The notes beneath the pieces were generated by a model. That model did no database searches. It saw only the letters and a list, made by a program, of their open reading frames with translations, and was not told the origin of the DNA. Position numbers and translations under genes: made by a program. From a virus, in IMG/VR virus record IMGVR_UViG_3300003937_000346, positions 62,001-126,000 of that record: DNA of 64,000 nt; one strand, 5' to 3'. Below are positions 9,285 to 17,578 of this stretch, piece after piece. Every line of letters begins with the position of its first letter. Within the stretch, counting starts at the first letter, position 1.

Positions 9285-10705
9285 ATCCCAACATTTATAT
9301 GTATTTGATTATTTTTTGAGGTCCTGTTCCATATTTTAAAATCTAAATTAGAAAGACCGTCTTTATTAGGGTCTCTAAACCCTTTTTCCATTTCGTTATG
9401 AAACCTAAGTTGATTATAACGTATATTAATATCTGACCACACACCGTTTTTATATCCGGTGGTCTCATGAGGTAACATCTCAAAATAAGATGTTCTCCTA
9501 AATGGTACCTTTATTATATGTTCAATATCATAAGTATAATGTACTAGTTCACATTTTTCTAATTGTAAGTAATTTTCCCTATCGACTAAATCCATGACCC
9601 TATATTCACTTATGTACTTCATATCGAAATAGTGACGTAAAGCATGAGAAGATCCATACTTGCCAAAATCCATTGTTAATGAGTACTTTTCGTTGGTTGA
9701 TATTTCTTCTATTTCTTTCGATTTCAATATTTTATTATAAATCGCAACCTGTGATATAATACCTTTAAATAAATCTTTTTCTTTATTAGTTGATCCGACA
9801 AACAACTCTTTTTTGATGCATTTAGGTATAGTCTTTGAAAATTTCATAGACCCAACCTCTTTGGAATCTTGGTACATAGTTAGGATCTTTCTTTCCACAC
9901 TAAGTGTTACAACTAAAGTTGTTTTTCTGTTGGTTTCAATTTTACTGTCAACATAACACCAATCATTATTATCTTTCATTAAAACCTTATATCTTCTAAA
10001 AGAATCGTAACTAATGGTTAAATCTAATTTAGGAATAGAGAGTGCGGTATATCTATCGTACGATTGATCAGTATCACACACAATTCCATCAGGGTCGATT
10101 GTAACCATAATAGTTAAATCATCTTCACTTGTATCGATATCTACATATCCCTCAGAATAAGCGTTCATACCATTAAATTTAATTGCTGAGTTTGGACCTC
10201 CTTGTGTATTTACATATTTTAAATCATACGGAATACCCTTGTCAACACATCTTTTGAAGAGATCGTCATCTTCAAAACCCCATCCCCAATATTCATTAGA
10301 GTAACCATTGATAATTTCAAACGACTCTATTGGAAATATGGTAACACCCCCAAAATATTGATCATATAACTCCCTCTTAAAGGTTTTATCTTCAGATAAG
10401 AAATCAGTGGCTAAGTGTATTGGTACATCCGAATATGAATAATCGACTTTCAATGGTATCATATCTATGTCATGAAAAACCACATAATTGCAATTTGATT
10501 TTACTGCCTCTTTATATCCTATATTTAATAATTTACCTCTATTAAATAATTTAGCATCATCCTGTTCTACCACTATTAAAACATAATCAATACCGTTTTC
10601 ACTCAAGTACTCACCAATCTTTTCTTTAAATTTTAATAATTGTCTATACCTATCTCGGTATGGGACTATGACCGCTATCTTATTCTTCTTCTTCGTCTTC
10701 GTCAT
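9281..10705 (-). CDS. GT7-like glycosyltransferase with internal lectin-like domain, 474 aa
   Basis: I chose ATG 10705 because the product then begins MTKTKKKNKIAVIVPYRDR, so the first GT-A strand starts near the N-terminus. A start at 10759 would add an unrelated 18-residue stretch that overlaps the upstream gene more. Motifs follow the downstream paralogue: LFNRGKLLNIG, VFHDIDMIP, YFGGVTIFP and YWGWGFEDDDLF. A beta-rich LamG-like insert follows (LSVERKILTMYQDSKEVGSM, FKGIISQVAIYNK), then the shared C-terminal segment (NGVWSDINIRYNQLRFHNEM, GLSNLDFKIWNR). It overlaps the downstream paralogue by 4 bases, so the pair looks like a tandem duplication. Confidence 0.75.
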   Translation of the reverse strand: MTKTKKKNKIAVIVPYRDRYRQLLKFKEKIGEYLSENGIDYVLIVVEQDDAKLFNRGKLLNIGYKEAVKSNCNYVVFHDIDMIPLKVDYSYSDVPIHLATDFLSEDKTFKRELYDQYFGGVTIFPIESFEIINGYSNEYWGWGFEDDDLFKRCVDKGIPYDLKYVNTQGGPNSAIKFNGMNAYSEGYVDIDTSEDDLTIMVTIDPDGIVCDTDQSYDRYTALSIPKLDLTISYDSFRRYKVLMKDNNDWCYVDSKIETNRKTTLVVTLSVERKILTMYQDSKEVGSMKFSKTIPKCIKKELFVGSTNKEKDLFKGIISQVAIYNKILKSKEIEEISTNEKYSLTMDFGKYGSSHALRHYFDMKYISEYRVMDLVDRENYLQLEKCELVHYTYDIEHIIKVPFRRTSYFEMLPHETTGYKNGVWSDINIRYNQLRFHNEMEKGFRDPNKDGLSNLDFKIWNRTSKNNQIHINVGI

Positions 10706-10907
10706 TATCTTGTATAGTGTGTTTATGCCATTCGTGCATATAATATTGGATTCTTTCATCCCAACCCGATTTGTCTATTTCTTCAAACCATATTGTTAGT
10801 GCATCCAAAGTATTTGCAATTTTTTCTAACGATTTAACTTTTCTTTCTTCTAAGATTAATCTTTCTTCTTCAAAAGATATATTTGTTTTTATTTGTTTTT
10901 TTGCCAT
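10680..10907 (-). CDS. small acidic-tailed protein, 75 aa, unknown function
   Basis: The N-terminal half is charged and helical (SFEEERLILEERKVKSLEKI). It ends in an acidic tail (DNDEDEEEE) encoded by GAA/GAC-rich DNA that overlaps the start of the GT7 gene by 26 bases. It sits two bases downstream of the GT2/GT92-like gene. No family is recognised. Codon continuity with its neighbours and the tight spacing support a real gene. Confidence 0.5.
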   Translation of the reverse strand: MAKKQIKTNISFEEERLILEERKVKSLEKIANTLDALTIWFEEIDKSGWDERIQYYMHEWHKHTIQDNDEDEEEE

Positions 10908-10909
10908 GA

Positions 10910-11764
10910 TTATATACTTATTATTTTTCTTATTAATTTATCCCAATGTTTATATGAACTGTAGATTGGTTTACTTGACTTTAAAAATAGGTAGTCTTTA
11001 TTTTTAAGATTAACTATGAAGTTCGTTTTTCTCAATTCATCATAAAGTTTTAAATATTCTTTAGAATATGCGTACGGTTCGTTAACATCTACCACTTTTT
11101 TAATACGACTCTTACAGGTTTCATCCCATTTAAAATGGTGTACTTGTACGGAATGTTCTTTATATGGGGCAATCATTGGATGTGTCCATCCTTGCCACCT
11201 CCAAGTGGTATGACCATCTATATTCGCATAATGTTGACCATTAGTTATTTCAATATTACCTTTTACCACACATATCTTGTTGGGACATGCATTACTCATA
11301 GGATACCTAAAAAAACCTGCGTATGGGAATTGTTCAAATATGGGTGTCGAACTTTCTAATTTAGGGAACTCACCTTTAGGTCCGACCCTATCTATAAAAC
11401 CACCTCTAACTACCGACCATAAATTTTCATCACATTCTTTAATCATATCACGTAAGTTACTGTAAGGATATACGTGGAATTCATCTATATCTGCAATAAC
11501 CCACCAATCATTCTTTTTCTTTGATTTAATCATATTATAGAGAATGGTTACTTTTTCCCAATCGAAAACACGATCTCTTACCACCTTTACTATTTTACAA
11601 TTATCGTATTTTTCAATTATTGGTTTTGACCTACTTAGTATTCTTGATGATGCTTCAGATTCATATATGACAAATTGTAATTCATCTACATGTTTACTGT
11701 AATGTTCAATAAAATGGGGTAATAACTCATGTCCATGACCCAAAACACATAATAATCTTATCAT
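10910..11764 (-). CDS. glycosyltransferase, GT2/GT92-like, 284 aa
   Basis: The sequence begins IRLLCVLGHGHELLPHFIEHY. It then has WWVIADIDEFHVYP near residue 90, the D-x-D-E-F metal/nucleotide-sugar block typical of the GT2_4/GT92 (DUF23-like) group. A later segment, WRWQGWTHPM followed by VQVHHFKWD, matches the conserved H-Y/F-W region of that group. Enzymes of this type are GT-A fold inverting transferases. The gene overlaps its upstream methyltransferase neighbour by 4 bases. Acceptor and donor are unknown. Confidence 0.65.
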   Translation of the reverse strand: MIRLLCVLGHGHELLPHFIEHYSKHVDELQFVIYESEASSRILSRSKPIIEKYDNCKIVKVVRDRVFDWEKVTILYNMIKSKKKNDWWVIADIDEFHVYPYSNLRDMIKECDENLWSVVRGGFIDRVGPKGEFPKLESSTPIFEQFPYAGFFRYPMSNACPNKICVVKGNIEITNGQHYANIDGHTTWRWQGWTHPMIAPYKEHSVQVHHFKWDETCKSRIKKVVDVNEPYAYSKEYLKLYDELRKTNFIVNLKNKDYLFLKSSKPIYSSYKHWDKLIRKIISI

Positions 11765-12486
11765 TTTCTCTTAATTATTGTTATTCCTGTTGAGGAAGGT
11801 TTATCTTTTATGTTTCCGAAATTAAATAAGTCCATTACTACCCACTCATCGTTATTTTTTAACTCTTCTACTAACTTGGAAGGACCATCGAAGGGGAAGA
11901 AATCTTTTTTAGAATCTTCAGATATAATTAAAGTTTCGGAATATGAAGAATCACTATCGTGCACCATTATTAAACCGTTGGGGTTTAACCTTTTTGAGTA
12001 CAGATCAAAATCTTTCTTCACACCTTCGTACGAATGGTCACCATCAATAAAAAGTAAATCAATCATGATATCTTCTCTAACAAAAAAATCATAATACGCT
12101 TTTTCTGATGTCTCCTTTATGAATCTTGGGAAGAAGGTCTTCTGATAAAAACCTTCCATATCACATATATTACTATCACCACCAACACCATTACAAGGAT
12201 CAACAACATATGTTGTTCCAATATCACCCCAACTATACGTGGGGTTACCTTCAAAAATTCCTTGTTTATGTAGATCGATTCTTGCTTGTGTCATTATTCT
12301 CGGAATGTAACCACCCCCCGTTCCAATACAAACACAATTTTTATATCTCATGTGTTGTATCATGGAGTAAACAACAATCCCATCACCCAAATGACTGTTA
12401 GTTGCACCATGTGTCCACAGAAAAGGTAGTTTTTCACCATTATCTGTAGTTATATTGGACTCTATGTAATTTTGGTTAGTTATCAT
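11761..12486 (-). CDS. class I SAM-dependent methyltransferase, 241 aa
   Basis: CVCIGTGGGYIPRIM near residue 52 is a glycine-rich SAM-binding motif I. DLLFIDGDHSYEGVKKDFDL near residue 145 matches the IDGxHxYxxVxxD block of Methyltransf_24/cephalosporin-hydroxylase-like proteins. GLIMVHDSD follows. These enzymes usually O-methylate sugars or small molecules. The gene overlaps the glycosyltransferase genes on both sides by 4 bases, so methylation of a sugar made by this cassette is plausible. Confidence 0.7.
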   Translation of the reverse strand: MITNQNYIESNITTDNGEKLPFLWTHGATNSHLGDGIVVYSMIQHMRYKNCVCIGTGGGYIPRIMTQARIDLHKQGIFEGNPTYSWGDIGTTYVVDPCNGVGGDSNICDMEGFYQKTFFPRFIKETSEKAYYDFFVREDIMIDLLFIDGDHSYEGVKKDFDLYSKRLNPNGLIMVHDSDSSYSETLIISEDSKKDFFPFDGPSKLVEELKNNDEWVVMDLFNFGNIKDKPSSTGITIIKRK

Positions 12487-13217
12487 TTTAAGTGATGAGG
12501 TATTTCTCTACTTGGAGTATGTCTTGTGATGGGTTTTAATACATTACTTGTTAATGAAACCAATTTTAAATCTTTTTGTATGGGTATTTGATTCAATTTA
12601 CATGCAATGGACACGGATACCCCTTCACCAGCACCCGAAACATCTTTATTGTACCTTAAATCACAATATTCTTTTACTATTTGTAATTTCTCATATGATT
12701 TAAAAAAATCATTAGTTTTAAAACCACTTTTATTGAATACAATAAAATATTCCCAAAGTGTTTCTAAGTTATCTATATTAGGATATAACGATTTAGCATA
12801 ATTTTTATACTCTAACCATTCATCTCCCTGCATTGGGATATCACCTACAGTTTTAAATTTTGCACTATGATTCCATAAGGTATCTATATATGAAACACCG
12901 TCTTTGAAGTTGTAATTTCTGAATCTCTCAAATAAATTGTAATCTTTGACGTATAAGTCGGCATCTAATAAAATACATACGTCGTGAACTCTATGAATTT
13001 CTTTTACTAAAAGAACCTTATCATAATATGATTTGTATGTTCTCTTATAAGGAACTATGGTTATCCTCCCCCAATACTTCTCTAAAAAGTGGTTTTCATT
13101 ATCGGTAAGTACATAACAAGGAAACCCCATCTTAGTGAGGTTGTCTATAATATCCTTTGCTCCTTTGAAGTATTTATCATCACCGAAGCACATAATTCCG
13201 AAACCTATGTTCTCCAT
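12483..13217 (-). CDS. glycosyltransferase, GT8-like GT-A fold, 244 aa
   Basis: The N-terminus (GFGIMCFGDDKYFKGAKDII) and VCILLDADLYVKDYNLFERF near residue 85 look like a GT-A nucleotide-sugar transferase with DxD as DAD. YSYIDTLWNH-type and GAGEGVSVS segments follow. It resembles GT6/GT8-type retaining enzymes more than GT2, but this is by motif only. It is the first gene of the sugar cassette, with ATG 17 bases downstream of a TATATTTT box (13234-13241). Confidence 0.55.
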   Translation of the reverse strand: MENIGFGIMCFGDDKYFKGAKDIIDNLTKMGFPCYVLTDNENHFLEKYWGRITIVPYKRTYKSYYDKVLLVKEIHRVHDVCILLDADLYVKDYNLFERFRNYNFKDGVSYIDTLWNHSAKFKTVGDIPMQGDEWLEYKNYAKSLYPNIDNLETLWEYFIVFNKSGFKTNDFFKSYEKLQIVKEYCDLRYNKDVSGAGEGVSVSIACKLNQIPIQKDLKLVSLTSNVLKPITRHTPSREIPHHLK

Positions 13218-13255
13218 AGGTATTAATATAAAGAAAATATACTAAAAAAACAAGT

Positions 13256-14758
13256 CTAATCTAAACCAAATGGTGTTTTAAATGAGATATAATTTTGATA
13301 TACCTCATTATCTGACAATTCATTATTGTATCTTCTAAATACAGGTATGGTACCATCGAAATAAGCGTTCCAACTTTTACCTATACTATTCACAGGACCA
13401 CCATTTGTTGTATAACTATTAAATCCTGAGGTACTGTCTTTAACACCGTTTATGTAAAGGTCCATTGAAGAGTTATAACCCCTATTCACCCATACTAAAT
13501 GATAATATTCATTATAGTTTACCGTAATATTACTGTTGTGGTTTTTCCATGATCCATCATAATTTCTATAATGCATCTTATTACCATATATCCCAAATGC
13601 GTTTGTAACGGGACCTCCCGAATTATTAGATAATATTGAATAACTGGAACTATGTGCGTTTACAATAACCTCTATAGCCCAACTACCATTACCTAAAGTA
13701 ACACTATCTATGTCAATATAATTAGAACTACCATTAAATTCGGGATAACCATCAGATGTCCAAGAAATATTTGTTGTGTCTAATGTTTGGTTACCCTTAA
13801 TATCAATTAATGATTCAGTGTTTGATCGTGTACCTTGAGTGAATTTTGTTGCCTCATCTTTATTAATCTCAACCATAAAATCACACATATCAATTGAGTA
13901 TGGTTGGGTTGGTGTGTTTGGCCACCAATATGATATAAAGGAATAGGTGTTTGATGCCGTCCAACTAAATTCATATTTCTTCCATTGTGTTGTAAGTGGT
14001 CCAAATGAAGTTGAACTACCTGAAAACCCCGAACCAAAATACGTCGAGTACCCCAAAGATTTACCTTCACCTCTTCCGTCCGCTAATTTTAACCATACAC
14101 TTACAGTGACCACATCACCTTGAGTTACAGGTGTATTAACACCATAAGCCATACCATCAACTACACCATCGGGTCTATACGCATGTAATCTCATTGCATT
14201 AGTACCGTGTCTTATTCCTTCGTTTGGTACTATCTCCTTAATTAATCCCGAATTTGGAAGGTGTGGTCCTCCCCACCACATCGTTGGGAAGTTAGTTGCA
14301 TTTATTGATATTCTTGTGTCATTTACATATGCATCATGAACTTTAAAAAATCCCGTGTCAGGGTTTATATATCCTTGAGAACCGTTTTGAGATGAATTAT
14401 ATTCATGTAAAGTGAATGAATCAGTATTGTTTATTTTTTTAATAACGTAATTAGTACCTGCGGTTACCCCACCACCACTTGTTTGTGGTTTCAGAACATC
14501 AAAACTTCTGATAGTCCGTCCAACCGTACCTAAAATTACTATATTATTAGCTACCGATTGAATTGTACCTATTGAGAAGTAGGTATTACTATTATATTGA
14601 TTGGTGTTGTAGGTACTCCAACCATTTTGAATGGTGAAATTACTATTATGTTGAGGTGAGGGTACTAAATTAGTTGTTGGTTCACCACCAAAGGAGAAAC
14701 CTTGGGAATCATAACCAAAAACCAAATTTTCATTATTTAGACCACCACCTATTTTCAT
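13256..14758 (-). CDS. fibre-type protein with C-terminal LamG/ConA lectin domain, 500 aa
   Basis: The N-terminus KIGGGLNNENLVFGYDSQGF matches the start of the other five array proteins (GP-x-I/M, then L-V/I-F/L-x-x-D). Residues 180-290 resemble a carbohydrate-binding beta-sandwich (TVSVWLKLADG, KKYEFSWTAS). Residues 340-500 are a LamG-like domain (WAIEVIVNAHSS, YYHLVWVNRG, MDLYINGVKDS). It ends in the shared tail LSDNEVYQNYISFKTPFGL. Such domains sit at tips of phage fibres and bind glycans. It overlaps its upstream neighbour by 4 bases. Confidence 0.65.
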   Translation of the reverse strand: MKIGGGLNNENLVFGYDSQGFSFGGEPTTNLVPSPQHNSNFTIQNGWSTYNTNQYNSNTYFSIGTIQSVANNIVILGTVGRTIRSFDVLKPQTSGGGVTAGTNYVIKKINNTDSFTLHEYNSSQNGSQGYINPDTGFFKVHDAYVNDTRISINATNFPTMWWGGPHLPNSGLIKEIVPNEGIRHGTNAMRLHAYRPDGVVDGMAYGVNTPVTQGDVVTVSVWLKLADGRGEGKSLGYSTYFGSGFSGSSTSFGPLTTQWKKYEFSWTASNTYSFISYWWPNTPTQPYSIDMCDFMVEINKDEATKFTQGTRSNTESLIDIKGNQTLDTTNISWTSDGYPEFNGSSNYIDIDSVTLGNGSWAIEVIVNAHSSSYSILSNNSGGPVTNAFGIYGNKMHYRNYDGSWKNHNSNITVNYNEYYHLVWVNRGYNSSMDLYINGVKDSTSGFNSYTTNGGPVNSIGKSWNAYFDGTIPVFRRYNNELSDNEVYQNYISFKTPFGLD

Positions 14759-15462
14759 AATCCGTACCTTTCTTTACCGTTATTATATATTTGTAAAATT
14801 TCATCATCAGACAATGTAACATTGTACCCATATACCTGACCTATATTACCCGTGTGATAATAACCTGCGGAGTGATAATCAGCACCAAGTAATGTGTTAC
14901 CACTATCATTAACCCCTCCTCTAAAATTTCCATTTGTGTTTGTAAATCCAACAGTATTTTTTAAAACACCGTCAACATAAATTTTGATGTCACCTGTACC
15001 ACCATTTCGTGTACAAACCAATAAATGATATTCTCCATCACCTGTTATATCTACATTGGAACTTAGTAAATGAGATGCACCACCACCATCACCCATCCAA
15101 GCCGCGGCCGCTCCGTGATACCTACTCATTAATTTAAGACCGTATAAATAACTACTTGAAGTTCCTATCACGGTTTGGTGTGGGGCACCAGTACTTCCCT
15201 GTTTAACCCAACCAACTAATGAGACATCGTATAGATTTCGTAGGGGACTTGTTGTCCCATAATTAAAATAACTACCATTTGCACCAAAGGTAAATGTCCC
15301 ACCACCATCGGTTACGTGTGTAATTGTTCCTGTAATGGTCGTACTATCATCTGAATGTGCGGTATTTCTATAATTAAGACCATCCCACGATTTTGTACTC
15401 GCAGGATCTACTGAAAAAATTAAACCTTCTTTAGGTATGTTTGGTCCTAAGTGTATTCCCAT
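14755..15462 (-). CDS. LamG/ConA lectin-domain fibre-type protein, 235 aa
   Basis: The start is set at ATG 15462, giving MGIHLGPNIPKEGLIFSVDPA, which matches the N-termini of the paralogues. The longer reading frame adds 25 residues that come from another gene read in the wrong frame. The protein is one LamG-like sandwich: VSLVGWVKQGSTG, EYHLLVCTRNGGTGDIKIYV, DGVLKNTVGF. It closes with LSDDEILQIYNNGKERYGL. The stop codon of the small upstream gene overlaps the start (TAATG). Confidence 0.65.
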   Translation of the reverse strand: MGIHLGPNIPKEGLIFSVDPASTKSWDGLNYRNTAHSDDSTTITGTITHVTDGGGTFTFGANGSYFNYGTTSPLRNLYDVSLVGWVKQGSTGAPHQTVIGTSSSYLYGLKLMSRYHGAAAAWMGDGGGASHLLSSNVDITGDGEYHLLVCTRNGGTGDIKIYVDGVLKNTVGFTNTNGNFRGGVNDSGNTLLGADYHSAGYYHTGNIGQVYGYNVTLSDDEILQIYNNGKERYGL

Positions 15463-15578
15463 TATAAATTCTGTTCTGCCTCTTCTAATGTTTCGTATAC
15501 ACCGACTAAGTTTGCATCTTCCAAGACAAACCAACACCGTACACCATCTTTATTTATACCTTCTTCTATTATTTTCAT
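15462..15578 (-). CDS. small protein between lectin genes, 38 aa
   Basis: I read ATG at 15578 to TAA at 15462, encoding MKIIEEGINKDGVRCWFVLE, then DANLVGVYETLEEAEQNL. Its start overlaps the stop of the upstream lectin gene (ATGA) and its stop overlaps the start of the next (TAATG), the coupling seen throughout this genome. The two-strand pattern ending in an LEEAEQ helix is compact and protein-like. Function is unknown; it may be a small fibre-associated protein or chaperone. Confidence 0.6.
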   Translation of the reverse strand: MKIIEEGINKDGVRCWFVLEDANLVGVYETLEEAEQNL

Positions 15579-16249
15579 AATCCAAATCTCGATTTTTGTG
15601 CATTATAGTTTTGTAAAACTTGGTCACCACTTACAGTGTTATTATAAACCTTAATCACTGATATTCCACCTGAAAATTGTCTACTGTCACCCTCCCAACC
15701 AATATTAAGGTCAGAATAGTATGTCCCCGTAGTTGTGGATGTTGTTACGGTATTTTCTAAAACACCATTTATGTACTGATAAAGTTTTCCCGTTGAGGAA
15801 TCCCATACCGACATTAAGTGATGCCACCTGTTTCGATCCATTTGTGTTGTTGGTTCATGATATCCACTTGGACTTGCCGAATACCAATAATTACTTAATC
15901 TTCTATTTGACTTATTCCAACTTAAATAACAATACCCCTGAATTACTGCACCTCTATCTCCTGAACTTACTTCGTCTTGAGGATATATCCATGCTTCCAA
16001 TGTTAGATCATTTGTAGTTCTATTATTATCGGTATTGGCGTTAAATCGTTTTCCCACCGCATCTAATATGAAACATTTAGCACCACCTAATTCCCCATGA
16101 GTTGGGGAACCGATAATATCCGCATTGTGACCATTACCACTCAAATCGTACCAAGTAGTACCACTACCCGGATATGATCTTTGTGACGCCGCATCTAAAA
16201 TTAAATTAGCCTGAACACTATTTGTGTGTGCACCTCTGAATATTCCCAT
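15575..16249 (-). CDS. LamG/ConA lectin-domain fibre-type protein, 224 aa
   Basis: The N-terminus contains SQRSYPGSGTTWYDLSGNGH, the common entry to LamG_3-type domains in phage tail proteins. The core strands are LTLEAWIYPQDEV, RWHHLMSVWDSSTGKLYQYI, NGVLENTV and LNIGWEGDSRQFSGGISVIK. The tail VSGDQVLQNYNAQKSRFGL is shared with the array. It is a probable glycan-binding receptor-recognition protein at the virion surface. The ATG lies 3 bases downstream of a TATTTATA motif (16253-16260). Confidence 0.7.
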   Translation of the reverse strand: MGIFRGAHTNSVQANLILDAASQRSYPGSGTTWYDLSGNGHNADIIGSPTHGELGGAKCFILDAVGKRFNANTDNNRTTNDLTLEAWIYPQDEVSSGDRGAVIQGYCYLSWNKSNRRLSNYWYSASPSGYHEPTTQMDRNRWHHLMSVWDSSTGKLYQYINGVLENTVTTSTTTGTYYSDLNIGWEGDSRQFSGGISVIKVYNNTVSGDQVLQNYNAQKSRFGL

Positions 16250-16266
16250 AACTATAAATATCTAAT

Positions 16267-16839
16267 CTATTGGTTTGATGAACCAAATTTGTAAATTCCT
16301 AAGTGACCTATTTCTCTACTCAAATTGGTATCTATGTATATATTTTTACCAATATTTCTAAACTTAGTAAATAAGTTAAAATCTTCACCTAACCAATCAT
16401 CGGTTTCCTTATTATAAGTGAATTCAAAGTAAGGTTTATTAATTTCTTTGAATAAATCTGTCTTTATTAATATACAACCCATACCAACACCCTCAACTTT
16501 GACAAGATCCTTCTTTTCGTCTAAAGAAACCCAACTATCCCAATTACCAATTTCTCTATATGCAACAGGTGTCTGTGGGTTAGATCTTTTTTTGTAGTTA
16601 CATCCCACTATCTCTTTATCATGTGATAATAGTCTTAATAATGTGGTCGATGGGAAGGTCATGTCACTATCTAACCATAACGTGTAGTCGGATTCAACCT
16701 CCATAGACGATTTAACTAATTTCTCTCTCTGATTTAATAATACAGATCCTGAGTTAAAGAATAGGAATGTTTCAATTCCCGCATTTTCAGAAGTTTTTAT
16801 TAGTTGAGTTAATGAGAATGCAAAACCACTATGAACCAT
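16267..16839 (-). CDS. GT-A glycosyltransferase domain, probably lacking its first strand through a frame break
   Basis: YTLWLDSDMTFP near residue 52 supplies a DSD nucleotide-sugar motif, and VEGVGMGCILIKTDLF and DWLGEDFNLFTKF are typical of GT2-like enzymes. The ATG at 16839 leaves out the first beta strand. That strand is present just upstream in the same frame as RISIVVPTRD, but no start codon precedes it. The upstream 161-aa frame would run into this one if one A were added to the AAAA run (plus-strand TTTT 16869-16872). The likely real product is a fusion of both, about 330 aa. Confidence 0.6.
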   Translation of the reverse strand: MVHSGFAFSLTQLIKTSENAGIETFLFFNSGSVLLNQREKLVKSSMEVESDYTLWLDSDMTFPSTTLLRLLSHDKEIVGCNYKKRSNPQTPVAYREIGNWDSWVSLDEKKDLVKVEGVGMGCILIKTDLFKEINKPYFEFTYNKETDDWLGEDFNLFTKFRNIGKNIYIDTNLSREIGHLGIYKFGSSNQ

Positions 16840-17294
16840 ATCCCTTGTCGGAACGACAATAGATATTCTTTTAGGTTGTCATTTTGAACATAAACAGATT
16901 GTCCTATTTTTATGAGTTCCTGTACTCTCTTGGTTACCAAATCAAAATCACTCTTTGGTAGGTTACTTATTTGTTTATATGTGTCTGTGTTGTATGTTCC
17001 TGAGGTTAGTATTTCTATTGACCCATTCCTTGATAATCTTTCAATGTGAGATAATCTTGAGGTTGTTTCATCATTACTTAGTAGGTTAAATATTTTAACC
17101 CTACCATAGTGATCTACAATATTGATCATAAATTCCAACTCTTTTTTATATGTAGTACTGAATATTGATAGGAACTTAATCCACCTGAATCGTCTAACGA
17201 ATCTCCTTAGGATTTTACGATCGTATTGTACACCCTCCCATTTTATATAGAGTGTTTCGTATTTTGAAAGTTTGTTTTTGAATCTAAGTTTCAT
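16809..17294 (-). CDS. N-terminal part of a two-domain glycosyltransferase, or unknown 161-aa protein
   Basis: The first 140 residues are a basic, alpha/beta-looking domain without a recognised family (SRLSHIERLSRNGSIEILTS). After VYVQNDNLK the frame continues into an implausible 19-residue tail and stops. In the -1 frame the same point reads RISIVVPTRDMVHSGF, the natural start of the downstream GT-A domain. The two are therefore probably one gene split by a single-base change or joined by frameshifting. Confidence 0.5.
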   Translation of the reverse strand: MKLRFKNKLSKYETLYIKWEGVQYDRKILRRFVRRFRWIKFLSIFSTTYKKELEFMINIVDHYGRVKIFNLLSNDETTSRLSHIERLSRNGSIEILTSGTYNTDTYKQISNLPKSDFDLVTKRVQELIKIGQSVYVQNDNLKEYLLSFRQGIWFIVVLHSH

Positions 17295-17342
17295 TTTTAT
17301 ATATATAACTTAATATAAATAAAATAACTTAGTTTTTAAAGG

Positions 17343-17564
17343 TTAATAGTTGTTCGGTGTATCTAACCCCCCGAAATCACCCGACTCTTCAGTTGAAGAC
17401 CCTGATATGATAGATGATATGTTTGTAATAGCATTACTTCTATTAATACCTAAAGTACCGTTAAGTTTAATTTGTGATGGGGGTGGATATGATGTAGAAG
17501 TACCTAATGCTCTAGATATTCTACCCATACTTACTTCTGACCCTGTTGCTGGTATTATTCCCAT
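17343..17564 (-). CDS. small virion-type protein, 73 aa
   Basis: The sequence begins MGIIPATGSEVSMGRISRAL and is rich in Gly, Ser and Asn, like small conserved proteins encoded among tail-fibre genes of T4-like marine phages. It lies directly downstream of a lectin-array gene. No enzymatic motif is present. A structural or fibre-associated role is inferred from composition and position only. Confidence 0.45.
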   Translation of the reverse strand: MGIIPATGSEVSMGRISRALGTSTSYPPPSQIKLNGTLGINRSNAITNISSIISGSSTEESGDFGGLDTPNNY

Positions 17565-17578
17565 ATCACTTTACTTTT

